From Weissella kandleri (GTDB lineage Bacteria; Bacillota; Bacilli; Lactobacillales; Lactobacillaceae), in contig NZ_JQBP01000001.1 in NCBI RefSeq assembly GCF_001438705.1, positions 44,933 through 108,932 on the forward strand: DNA of 64,000 nucleotides. Direction: 5' to 3'. Below, in pieces: positions 52,683 to 60,277 of this stretch. Position 1 is the stretch's first letter. Every line of letters begins with the position of its first letter. The translations under genes were made by a program, and so were the position numbers. The notes beneath the pieces are model-generated. The model was not told the origin of the DNA. It saw only the letters and a program-made list of their open reading frames with translations, and ran no database searches.

Positions 52683-52862
52683 ATAAAAAATAAGCAATCG
52701 GTCATTAGACTGATTGCTTATATACATAATATGTATTGGCCATATAAGACCCAATAGAATGAAACTCAGTGATATAAGTATCACGTTGTGTTACTTCAAC
52801 TCTCTCTGTCAAATTAATGAGTTGTTTGTCGAATTAGACAAATGTTGAGGTGATGACTCAAC
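52683..52862 (-). ncRNA. tracrRNA, transcribed antisense to the cas genes
   Basis: On the minus strand, the predicted start is near 52862 and the end near 52683. The anti-repeat (52793-52827) pairs with the CRISPR repeat: 24 bases are exactly complementary (52804-52827), then a bulge (UAU in crRNA against AGAGU), then a 6-bp lower stem (GCUUCA with UGAAGU, one G-U). Downstream lie a perfect nexus-like hairpin (GTGATA/TATCAC, 52769-52784), a TTGG/CCAA hairpin (52736-52754) and a terminator. The 5' part has two perfect 6-bp hairpins (52844-52862 and 52825-52842) and a repeat mimic, described in the findings. The geometry also fixes the crRNA strand as +. Confidence 0.9.
52685..52720 (-). terminator. 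tracrRNA terminator
   Basis: On the minus strand, TAAGCAATC..GTC pairs with GAC..GATTGCTTA (12 bp, one mismatch, loop TAAT), followed by six Ts. Confidence 0.9.
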
Positions 52863-52868
52863 ATTAAT

Positions 52869-52897
52869 ATTATAGCACAGGAGAAGTTATATGTCAT
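52869..52897 (-). promoter_or_regulatory. tracrRNA promoter, -35 overlapping the cas1 start codon
   Basis: On the minus strand, -35 ATGACA (complement of 52892-52897), exactly 17 bp, perfect -10 TATAAT (complement of 52869-52874). The -35 lies across the ATG of cas1, and the cas1 ribosome-binding site lies in the spacer. Confidence 0.85.
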
Positions 52898-53757
52898 TTA
52901 GAACTATATATATAACTAAGCATAGTAAGGTTAGTTATAAAATGAATCTGATTTTAGTGAAGACTAATGAAGATATTATTAAGATACCGGTTGATGATAT
53001 CAACATACTTATTTTTGAAACACCACAAATTGTTATTACGGGAGTAGCGATTATGGAAATGGTCAAAAGAAATGTTCGCATTATCTTTAGTAATCATAAG
53101 GGAATGCCAGTAGGTGAGGTTAATTCATATTATGGTAATGCTAAAAGAAATTTGAACATAAAAGAGCAAATCGATTGGAGTGGAAGCAAAAAAGGTAGAT
53201 TATGGCAGATTGTTGTAAAGGAAAAGTTATTACAGCAAAAGTTAAATTTGCAGGGATGTAATTTGGATACAACAGGCTTTGATGATCTTATTAATGACAC
53301 ACAGTTGGGTGACCAGACCAATCGGGAAGCCGTCGGAGCTAGAATGTATTTTCGACGGCTATATGGAAATAATTTTGTGCGGCAAGATATGGATAATGAC
53401 CTAAATATTAAACTTAATTATGGTTATCAGATTTTATTGGCAGCTGTTACCAGAGAAATTAATCATTTTGGTTATTTAACTGAGTTAGGAATACATCATG
53501 ATAATGCAACTAATGAATATAATTTAGCCAGTGATTTGATGGAACCTTTACGTCCATTAATTGATAGAATCGTCTACAATGACTTAGAAATCGAATTTAA
53601 TACAGCGTTTAAAATTAAAATGGTTAATGTTTTAAATCAAGAGATTAAATTTAATCATAAATCAATGTTAGTGGCGACTGCTGTTCACGATATGGTTCGG
53701 TTGGAGCTACAAGCATTATCGGAAGATGGTGAAATAGAATTAGGATTTGAACTATGA
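52891..53757 (+). CDS. cas1: CRISPR adaptation integrase Cas1 (type II-A)
   Basis: A 288-residue type II Cas1. The catalytic metal ligands are Glu146 (in NREAVGARMYFRRLYG), His202/203 (ELGIHHDN) and Glu218 (LASDLMEPLRP). With Cas2 it inserts new spacers at the leader end of the array, assisted in type II-A by Csn2 and Cas9. AGGAG precedes the ATG. It overlaps cas2 by 4 bp. It is separated from cas9 by 216 bp that contain the divergently transcribed tracrRNA. Confidence 0.98.
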   Translation: MSFRTIYITKHSKVSYKMNLILVKTNEDIIKIPVDDINILIFETPQIVITGVAIMEMVKRNVRIIFSNHKGMPVGEVNSYYGNAKRNLNIKEQIDWSGSKKGRLWQIVVKEKLLQQKLNLQGCNLDTTGFDDLINDTQLGDQTNREAVGARMYFRRLYGNNFVRQDMDNDLNIKLNYGYQILLAAVTREINHFGYLTELGIHHDNATNEYNLASDLMEPLRPLIDRIVYNDLEIEFNTAFKIKMVNVLNQEIKFNHKSMLVATAVHDMVRLELQALSEDGEIELGFEL

Positions 53758-54074
53758 GGTATAGGATGATGAGATTGATTGTTTTTTTCGATTTACCTGT
53801 AACAACAGACAAAAATCGAAGAGATTATCGACAGTTTAGAAAAAATTTGTTGAACGAAGGATTTTTGATGATACAAGAGAGTGTTTATGTCAGAGTAGCA
53901 GTAAATAAACAATCCGCAGAATTTTTAGAAAAAAGAGTAGGTGAGTTTTGTCCTTCTCAAGGCTTAATTCAAACTTTAATTGTTACGGAAAAACAATACA
54001 CCAGTATGCATTTTTTAAGTGGCGAAGCAAAAAAGGATGTTAGAAATACGAATGACAGGTTGGTAGTAATATGA
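53754..54074 (+). CDS. cas2: CRISPR adaptation protein Cas2
   Basis: A 106-residue ferredoxin-fold protein with the N-terminal strand MRLIVFFDLPVTT, which carries the conserved Asp, then RRDYRQFRKNLLNEGFLMIQESVY. It forms the dimer at the centre of the Cas1-Cas2 integrase. ATGA overlaps link it to cas1 upstream and csn2 downstream, so all three are coupled. Confidence 0.97.
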   Translation: MRYRMMRLIVFFDLPVTTDKNRRDYRQFRKNLLNEGFLMIQESVYVRVAVNKQSAEFLEKRVGEFCPSQGLIQTLIVTEKQYTSMHFLSGEAKKDVRNTNDRLVVI

Positions 54075-54748
54075 AGAAATTAACGATTTATCCCTTGTCA
54101 CCTATTGAATTATCCTCAGGAATCACTATCTTAAAAATTGCCTCTACAAAATTAATGCTGCAAGTTATTCAATCATTACAATGTGCTAATGAAGGAGTGG
54201 TTTTAAGCCAAGATGGTGAGATGATTACATCTAAAAGTGTTAATTATATTGGCGATATTTTACAGCCAATAGATTTTAATAAAATTTTTGAAAAAATTCT
54301 TATCAAGAATCTTTTAAAACAAATAGATGATTTTGAATTAAATGAGCTACGTGAATTAAATAGTACACTTCAATCAAAACTTAATTTAATTTTATTTGAG
54401 TTAGATTTACCGGGGATTGTACCAGGCAATTGGGATTTGAGTAGGTTATTAAAGTACTTGGATTTACAAATAGAAGAGCCAATTTATGATGATTTATATG
54501 GTATAATAGAAAGCATAGTTGTTATTGCATCCAGGTTGGGCGACACTAGATTAATTGCGTTTTGTAATGCCGCTTTATATTTGAGTGATGATCAAATTAA
54601 GGCGTTAGATTGCGAGATGAAAATTAACAATATTGAAGCACTATTCTTTGAATCTGCTACTTTGCGAGAAAGTATAGGTGAAAGTGTACTAAATGTTGTT
54701 GAAATTGATGATGATTTTGTAAAATTCGAAGATGACTTGGTTGATTAA
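54071..54748 (+). CDS. csn2: Type II-A adaptation protein Csn2
   Basis: A 225-residue Csn2, the marker of subtype II-A. It opens KKLTIYPLSPIELSSGI, and the helical middle contains LEYLDL-like LLKYLDLQIEEPIYDDLYGIIESI; the C-terminal half has YLSDDQIKALDCEM. Csn2 forms a ring-shaped tetramer that slides on double-stranded DNA ends and helps spacer acquisition. The stop at 54746-54748 is only 27 bp before the first CRISPR repeat. Confidence 0.93.
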   Translation: MKKLTIYPLSPIELSSGITILKIASTKLMLQVIQSLQCANEGVVLSQDGEMITSKSVNYIGDILQPIDFNKIFEKILIKNLLKQIDDFELNELRELNSTLQSKLNLILFELDLPGIVPGNWDLSRLLKYLDLQIEEPIYDDLYGIIESIVVIASRLGDTRLIAFCNAALYLSDDQIKALDCEMKINNIEALFFESATLRESIGESVLNVVEIDDDFVKFEDDLVD

Positions 54749-54775
54749 CGGAATATAGAAGCGAACATGCGTACA
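54731..54775 (+). promoter_or_regulatory. CRISPR leader/promoter region overlapping the end of csn2
   Basis: Only 27 bp separate csn2 from the array. A -10-like TATAGA lies at 54754-54759; the hexamer 17 bp upstream (GATGAC, 54731-54736, inside csn2) is a poor -35. The leader-end bases before repeat 1 are GCGTACA. Any adaptation signal must lie here or inside csn2. Confidence 0.4.
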
Positions 54776-55802
54776 GCTTCATATCTCTGTCAAATTAATG
54801 AGTTGTTTAGCTTGATAGCAAGTTTGATGGTTATGAATATGGCTTCATATCTCTGTCAAATTAATGAGTTGTTTAGCTATTTGGCATCATTTCGTCAGTC
54901 TTTCCTAGCTTCATATCTCTGTCAAATTAATGAGTTGTTTAGCCCGTTTGTGCGTTCAAGTTCATCTGGTGATGCTTCATATCTCTGTCAAATTAATGAG
55001 TTGTTTAGCGGATTAGTTCTTCAGTATTTTGAAAATACAGCTTCATATCTCTGTCAAATTAATGAGTTGTTTAGCACCAGCGTTAGCCATTCTAACTAAA
55101 TCAGAGCTTCATATCTCTGTCAAATTAATGAGTTGTTTAGCACTAATAACCCTTTAGCTAGTTTTCAGATGGCTTCATATCTCTGTCAAATTAATGAGTT
55201 GTTTAGCAAAAAAATGGGTGATCCATACGACTTTATGGCTTCATATCTCTGTCAAATTAATGAGTTGTTTAGCCTGGGTGAGAACTATGTAGCTTATCAT
55301 TCCGCTTCATATCTCTGTCAAATTAATGAGTTGTTTAGCCAGTGTGTTTTCATTCTTTTTTGTCCAAACGCTTCATATCTCTGTCAAATTAATGAGTTGT
55401 TTAGCATTAATTGGGCCTGCGTAATTTGGTCTTGCGCTTCATATCTCTGTCAAATTAATGAGTTGTTTAGCGTTAATGATATTGATGATAATCAAGTGTA
55501 TGCTTCATATCTCTGTCAAATTAATGAGTTGTTTAGCGGTTTTTGTTGTTGTTATTTCTGCCGTTCGGCTTCATATCTCTGTCAAATTAATGAGTTGTTT
55601 AGCCAAGATTATAACAGCGGTCGAAAAAATGATGCTTCATATCTCTGTCAAATTAATGAGTTGTTTAGCTCAATATTTGTGTACCCTTGCCGTAATAATT
55701 GCTTCATATCTCTGTCAAATTAATGAGTTGTTTAGCTTGATTTGTATTATCCTAACGTTTGTTTTTGCTTCATATCTCTGTCAAATTAATGAGTTGTTTA
55801 GT
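54776..55802 (+). CRISPR. CRISPR array, 16 repeats and 15 spacers
   Basis: The repeat is 36 bp, starting GCTTCATATCTCTG and ending GAGTTGTTTAGC. Repeats begin at 54776, 54842, 54908, 54974, 55040, 55106, 55172, 55238, 55304, 55370, 55436, 55502, 55568, 55634, 55701 and 55767. Spacers are 30 bp except the fourteenth (31 bp, 55670-55700). All repeats look identical except the last, which ends in GT rather than GC. That single change at the far end, plus tracrRNA pairing, indicates the leader is on the csn2 side and transcription is on the + strand. No two spacers look alike. Confidence 0.99.
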
Positions 55803-55908
55803 GAGTAAATTCATTGTTGTCGCGGATCTATACCGTAATCAAATATGAGGATGAGCTAAATTACCTCAGATTGATAATCTAATACTGGTTAAAATTTATG
55901 TTGAATGG

Positions 55909-55943
55909 ATGCCAATTTTCTGAAAAGATGATTGGCATTTTTC
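55909..55943 (+). terminator. Terminator downstream of CRISPR array
   Basis: Arms ATGCCAAT (55909-55916) and ATTGGCAT (55931-55938), followed by a T run. It probably ends the pre-crRNA. Confidence 0.85.
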
Positions 55944-56709
55944 TGTAGTATGAATATTATTATAATTAAGATATTTAAAATAATATATTTTAATTAGTAT
56001 ATACCTAAAAATATTAATCATAATTAATTGATTGTATTAAAGGGCATTGGTGTGGATCATTTCAAATGGATTATGTTGAAAATTATAAATTTTCTTGTTA
56101 ATTTCAATATTAAAATTCAAGACGCATATGAATTATTGTGGTTTGGAAGTGTTAGGTGTATATTGAACATTATGTCATTTTATTAACACATATAAAGAGT
56201 GAGATTATAATGTCAAGTAGTTAAAGAATGCTGTAAAAAATAAGTATTGGAAGACTACCTTTGAATGTTTGAATATTAATGTGTACCCGTTTCTTAATCA
56301 GCTATATCTGATAAAAAATTTAAATGCTGATGAATGTTTAGTAGTTATTGAAATATTATGTAAGCAAAATTAAAATATTGCCACTATGGACTTGAAAGAT
56401 ATTGTAATTAAAAATTTTAAATTAATTTTGTTTATTGTTAAATATCATTCGATTATGTTTATTTTAAATATCATCTATAGTATTTTCCGATATTTGCGAC
56501 ATAGTTCCGCTTATTTGTATACTTGTAATTCATAAATGCAGCGATGATAATCTTTCAACAATAGTAGATTTTTAATTAATTTAATAAAGTACATAGAAGT
56601 AGCGCTCATATCAGAATATTAGCGTTTTTATTTATCTAATTTTTAGGACAAATAAAAAATCCAATTATCCAGTTGGAAGTGTAAGTAAATTAACTTTTAG
56701 CTTTGGTTA
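55944..56709. other. About 770 bp of very AT-rich sequence without a supported gene
   Basis: Several frames are briefly open. The longest I noticed reads KNKYWKTTFECLNINVYPFL (around 56226-56371) and has neither start codon nor ribosome-binding site. Probably degraded coding sequence; no family recognised. Confidence 0.5.
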
Positions 56710-57213
56710 ATGGGGTGCGAAGGAAAAAATAATGATAAAGAAATTATTTATAATTTAGAATCAATCGAAGCGCTAATGACATTACCGAATATAACTGAAG
56801 CGACAGCAAAACTCTATATTGAGTTATACACAGATGCTCCGTTCCAAGAGGTTAATTGGAAAATCAAACGACAACTTGATGAAGTAGCCAAAAAACATTC
56901 GGAATTTGTGTTATATGATAATAAAATTTATAAAATAGTTGATAATCATGGACCAGATTATAAGACTGGAGTGTTGCGCTGCCTTATGAAAGGGCTACTC
57001 AAGTATTTGGAATGTTTTCGAACAATGAGCTTGAGACTAGGGAGAAGATTCTGGCTGTTTGGGACACAGAACATTAACTTCGGCAACACCGAAAGAGACG
57101 ATATAATTGCTATTAAAAAATCTAATTATGTTCTGGAAGACGCCGCATTGAACGATTTTGGGGTGTTCACGAATTTTATGGATGGGTGGCACAGATACTT
57201 TGCGCGCATATAA
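56710..57213 (+). pseudogene. Hypothetical ORF, probably part of a frameshifted gene
   Basis: A 167-codon frame without a good ribosome-binding site. The first ~95 residues (NLESIEALMTLPNITEATAK onward) look protein-like. After about position 56985 a different frame reads ERATQVFGMFSNNELETREK, which looks more natural, and after about 57185 another reads TLRAYKIVNDMLKLRG. I read this as one ancestral gene broken by frameshifts, possibly the upstream part of the helicase fragment that follows. Family not established. Confidence 0.45.
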
Positions 57214-57280
57214 AATAGTAAATGATATGTTGAAACTACGTGGTAAAGCAAATATTAATAAATAAGTTGATAAAGTCGAC

Positions 57281-57480
57281 GTGGCAGACTTGTTTATTGA
57301 TCAGAAAGAAGCGGTACAGAAGATTATTAATAAGCCAATTTCGTCTTTAACTGGTTATGACGGCACTGGTAAAACTTATGTTCTTAAAAAAGTGTTGCAG
57401 TCTTAGGCTACGAACATTACCATGCAGATAATTATACGGTAGTTATAGCGTTGGCTGGTAAGGTTGTTAAAAATTTTGTC
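57281..57480 (+). pseudogene. Fragment of an ATP-dependent DNA helicase (RecD-like)
   Basis: 57281-57406 reads VADLFIDQKEAVQKIINKP followed by SSLTGYDGTGKTYVLKKVLQS and a stop. The Q-x-x-AV segment before a GxxGTGKT Walker A is the start of superfamily 1 helicases of the RecD/RecD2 type. A shifted frame continues YTVVIALAGKVVKNF, resembling the next helicase strand. Frameshifted and truncated, so not functional. Confidence 0.6.
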
Positions 57481-57488
57481 GGCAGTGT

Positions 57489-57644
57489 TGGTTGAAGGCT
57501 GAAATTGGTCTTTTGACCAAATGTTATTCAGCAAAGGATTTAGTTGATGTAATCAACAGCTGGATGTTGTACTATAACAACACAAGAATTCCAGTGAAAT
57601 TAAATGGCCATTCACCGGGAGAATACCGACAAATGACCGCTTAA
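57489..57644 (+). mobile_element. 3' fragment of an IS3-family transposase
   Basis: Reads WLKAEIGLLTKCYSAKDL followed by NSWMLYYNNTRIPVKLNGHS and PGEYRQMTA, then a stop. The WxxYYNxxRI/LxGxSPxEYR pattern is the C-terminus of IS3-family (IS150-like) OrfB integrase-type transposases. Only ~51 codons remain. The following TTTTTGGGTACACCGC could be the end of the element. Confidence 0.85.
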
Positions 57645-57837
57645 TCAATAAAAATACTTTACTTGAACTTTTTGGGTACACCGCATAGTTAGTAGGCTTT
57701 TTTATTTGCACTTATATAGTAGAAAAAAGCTATTTCTCCAGCTGGGATACTATTAATGTAGTGTGTATTTTGATATGTATCTAAATAATTTAATTCTTTT
57801 GAAACGCTGATGTACCAATGTTTTAAATATACAATAA

Positions 57838-57925
57838 GGAGACAACGGGATTCGAACCCGTGCGCCGGCTCTACACCGGTTCGGCGGATTTCGAGTCCGC
57901 TGCATTACCACTCTGCCATATCTCC
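57838..57925 (-). tRNA. tRNA-Ser (anticodon CGA)
   Basis: The minus strand starts GGAGATATGGCAGAGTGG and ends GTTCGAATCCCGTTGTCTCC. The acceptor stem GGAGATA/TGTCTCC has one G-U pair. The anticodon loop is CTCGAAA on a CGGA/TCCG stem, reading UCG codons. A long variable arm (GAACCGGTGTAGAGCCGG region) confirms a class II serine tRNA. CCA is not encoded. It is adjacent to decayed mobile DNA. Confidence 0.95.
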
Positions 57926-57990
57926 AATTACTTGTTTAAATATAAATGATTTTAGCGAAAAAAGCAAATGTTAATACTAAGTTAAAAACA

Positions 57991-57999
57991 TGCTATAAT
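57991..57999 (+). promoter_or_regulatory. Extended -10 promoter of the surface protein gene
   Basis: TGCTATAAT (57991-57999) is an extended -10; TTAATA at 57971-57976 could be a weak -35. The ATG is about 75 bp downstream with GAGGTGG before it. Confidence 0.65.
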
Positions 58000-58072
58000 T
58001 TCACATTGTTTTCACAAAAAACAATTTCAACTCTGTTATATTTAGATTATCAAATAATAAAGAGGTGGAAAT

Positions 58073-59839
58073 ATGAAGATTACGATTAAGTACAAATCAG
58101 TTACAATTTTATCAACAATATTTAGTGTTAGCCTATTTGGATCAACAGTAGGAGAGGCAAATAGTAATGTCAGCCCTATTGCAAAGGAAAATATTTTATT
58201 ACATCCCTTAAAAATGGAGGGAAATAATAAAATTGTTTTAACGAAAACAGTTGCTTCGCTCCAACAATCAATTAAAGAACAAGAGGAAATTATAACAGAT
58301 GAAGAAACCAAATTAAATCTGTTGACTGAAGAAAATAAAGCCTTCAATATCAATCAAAAAGAACAACTAAGCAATATTAAAGGGGAGCTAGAAGTTACAT
58401 TAGCTAAGTTATTAGCAGAAAATAGACAGCTTATCGCAGGTTTCAACCAAGATTTGAAGCTGTTAATGTCAAACCCTGATATATCAGATCAAAATAAAAC
58501 ATCAGCTAAGGCAAAAATTTTGTCACAAATTGACGAAGTGAATAAGCGAAGATATCTTACAGAAAGGCAAGCTGTGGATAAATTTGAGCGAAAAGAGCAA
58601 GAAATTCTAGCCTCGACAAAGCAAACTAATGAAGATTACGAAGATAAAGGATGGCAGCATGAAAGGAACATTATTAATGCTAAAAATATTAAGGCCCAAT
58701 TGGTAGAAGAAATAAATTCAGTTTTAAAAGATAAATCGAGTAAATCTGAGCCAGTTAAAGTAGAAAATCTTGAATTATCAAACAATATGGCGATACCTGT
58801 TCGATCGTTAGATGAAAATAAAAAAGAAGTAAATGAAGCAGCGGAAAAAACGGCGAATAATCTTAACGATGAAGCTAAAACTGTCCAGAATCTTAATCAA
58901 AGGGATAAATCAACGCCTGAATTTTCTAATAATAACACATTAAATACAGCTGAAAAAGTGGCGAACAATGGAAAATCACTTAGTGCTACTATTCAAAATT
59001 TAGGAGTACAAGAAAACGATGATGACGTATTTAATGCTTTATCTAATAATTTTTCTGATATTTGGAATATTCTGGGAGAAGCTAGCCAAGCTTTAAATGA
59101 CAATAATCATAAATTAGTTAATGACTTGAGCAATATTTTAAGCCAGGGAATTGATGAACTCAGTGCAATAGTGGACAAATCTTTGGCTCCGCAAGCTAAT
59201 TTTAATGTAAAGACTCAAGATACTCTAAATGATGAAGAACTCTATAATAATAGTTTGCCTAAATCGACCAATAGAGGAGGTGAAATCAATCAAAGTTTAA
59301 ATCATAAAGCAATACCAGTTAATATTATGCATGATAAGACAGAAATAATAGTGAAGGAGGATAAAAAGCAGGAATCAACGGAGATATCTAATCAACCAGC
59401 TTCAGTAAGATCATTAATTACTAATCCCGGGAGCGTTGTTGAACAGATTGCGCCTATTGTAAATGAAATACCAAAAGCATTAAACAAACCAGCTGTTGTT
59501 AAAGCTGAGTCTGGCGCCAAGGTAAAGACAGATAACTATAATGAAATGAATGGAAAAACGGATCCGTTGGTCAAAGAAAATGGGAATGGGGAAGCTAATG
59601 GAGTGGATAAGACCGAAGTAAAAGCCTCTGTAAACGTGTTGCAGGGGATGAAGCCACTTATACAAGAAGTTCAAAACAAGGGAAAGCAAGTGCAAAACTT
59701 GGCATCGATGCCTGTTGATTTACCAGAGACGGCAGTAAAAGAAAAGAGTGATCGCATATTAGCATTACTAGTTTGTATTGGTGCATTATTTGTTTTGATG
59801 AGTAGCAAATTGGTTGATTTAAAAAATAAACAAAAATAA
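58073..59839 (+). CDS. Secreted coiled-coil surface protein with LPETA sorting-like signal
   Basis: 588 residues. A signal peptide (about 1-28: KITIKYKSVTIL, hydrophobic stretch, cleavage near GEANS) is followed by a long helical region. Residues ~60-220 are strongly coiled-coil (Glu/Lys/Gln heptads), then come Asn/Lys/Glu-rich low-complexity stretches. At the C-terminus LPETA (550-554) precedes a charged KEKSDR, a hydrophobic span RILALLVCIGALFVLMSS and a basic tail KNKQK: the layout of a sortase signal with Ala in place of Gly. It is likely wall- or membrane-anchored. No domain family recognised; a role in adhesion is only a guess. It has its own promoter. Confidence 0.75.
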   Translation: MKITIKYKSVTILSTIFSVSLFGSTVGEANSNVSPIAKENILLHPLKMEGNNKIVLTKTVASLQQSIKEQEEIITDEETKLNLLTEENKAFNINQKEQLSNIKGELEVTLAKLLAENRQLIAGFNQDLKLLMSNPDISDQNKTSAKAKILSQIDEVNKRRYLTERQAVDKFERKEQEILASTKQTNEDYEDKGWQHERNIINAKNIKAQLVEEINSVLKDKSSKSEPVKVENLELSNNMAIPVRSLDENKKEVNEAAEKTANNLNDEAKTVQNLNQRDKSTPEFSNNNTLNTAEKVANNGKSLSATIQNLGVQENDDDVFNALSNNFSDIWNILGEASQALNDNNHKLVNDLSNILSQGIDELSAIVDKSLAPQANFNVKTQDTLNDEELYNNSLPKSTNRGGEINQSLNHKAIPVNIMHDKTEIIVKEDKKQESTEISNQPASVRSLITNPGSVVEQIAPIVNEIPKALNKPAVVKAESGAKVKTDNYNEMNGKTDPLVKENGNGEANGVDKTEVKASVNVLQGMKPLIQEVQNKGKQVQNLASMPVDLPETAVKEKSDRILALLVCIGALFVLMSSKLVDLKNKQK

Positions 59840-60031
59840 TAGAATAGGAAATTTAAAAGATTGATTCAGCCTCTGAATTTTAAAATAATATTGTAAATCT
59901 TTTTACACTAAATGAGCGATATTAAATACTAGATATGGATGGTAGCCAGCATGATATATCTAGTATTTTTTGTCTTTAAAAATTGAAAAATAGGCAACTA
60001 GCTAGTTGCCTATAAAAATTAATTTAGATTA

Positions 60032-60274
60032 TTATTTTTGGGTACTGTCTTTTAAATGCTGGACCGTGTCCTGTAAATGATCTAAACGAAATTGATTTTT
60101 ATCTATAGTTTGTTGAATAGATTGTTGTATATCTTGCGTTGTCTGTTCAGCTAATGGTAGTTGATCGATTAAATTTGTTTTGGCCGATTGAAAATGTTGA
60201 CTAGCAGCACGGGTAGAATTAATAATTTGTTTCCAACTATTAACTTCGGTAGTCAGTTTGTCTTTTAATGACAT
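60032..60274 (-). CDS. Small helical hypothetical protein downstream of the HIT gene
   Basis: 80 residues, Gln/Thr-rich and almost entirely helical (QQSIQQTIDKNQFRLDHLQD), with no membrane segment. It begins 3 bp after the HIT stop, so the two form an operon. Similar short proteins often follow HIT genes in lactic acid bacteria (YtxH/HIT neighbours), but I cannot name a function. Confidence 0.7.
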   Translation of the reverse strand: MSLKDKLTTEVNSWKQIINSTRAASQHFQSAKTNLIDQLPLAEQTTQDIQQSIQQTIDKNQFRLDHLQDTVQHLKDSTQK

Positions 60275-60277
60275 AGG

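Noticed and set aside
52794..52827. A stray CRISPR repeat between cas9 and cas1
   Set aside because: It is the tracrRNA anti-repeat: the 24-base identity is followed by bulge, nexus and terminator on the minus strand, with a matching promoter.
54767..55808. Long ORFs running through the CRISPR array, encoding a repeated ASYLCQINELFS unit
   Set aside because: The repeat plus spacer is 66 bp (22 codons), so a stop-free frame persists by arithmetic. It has no start or ribosome-binding site and is not a protein.
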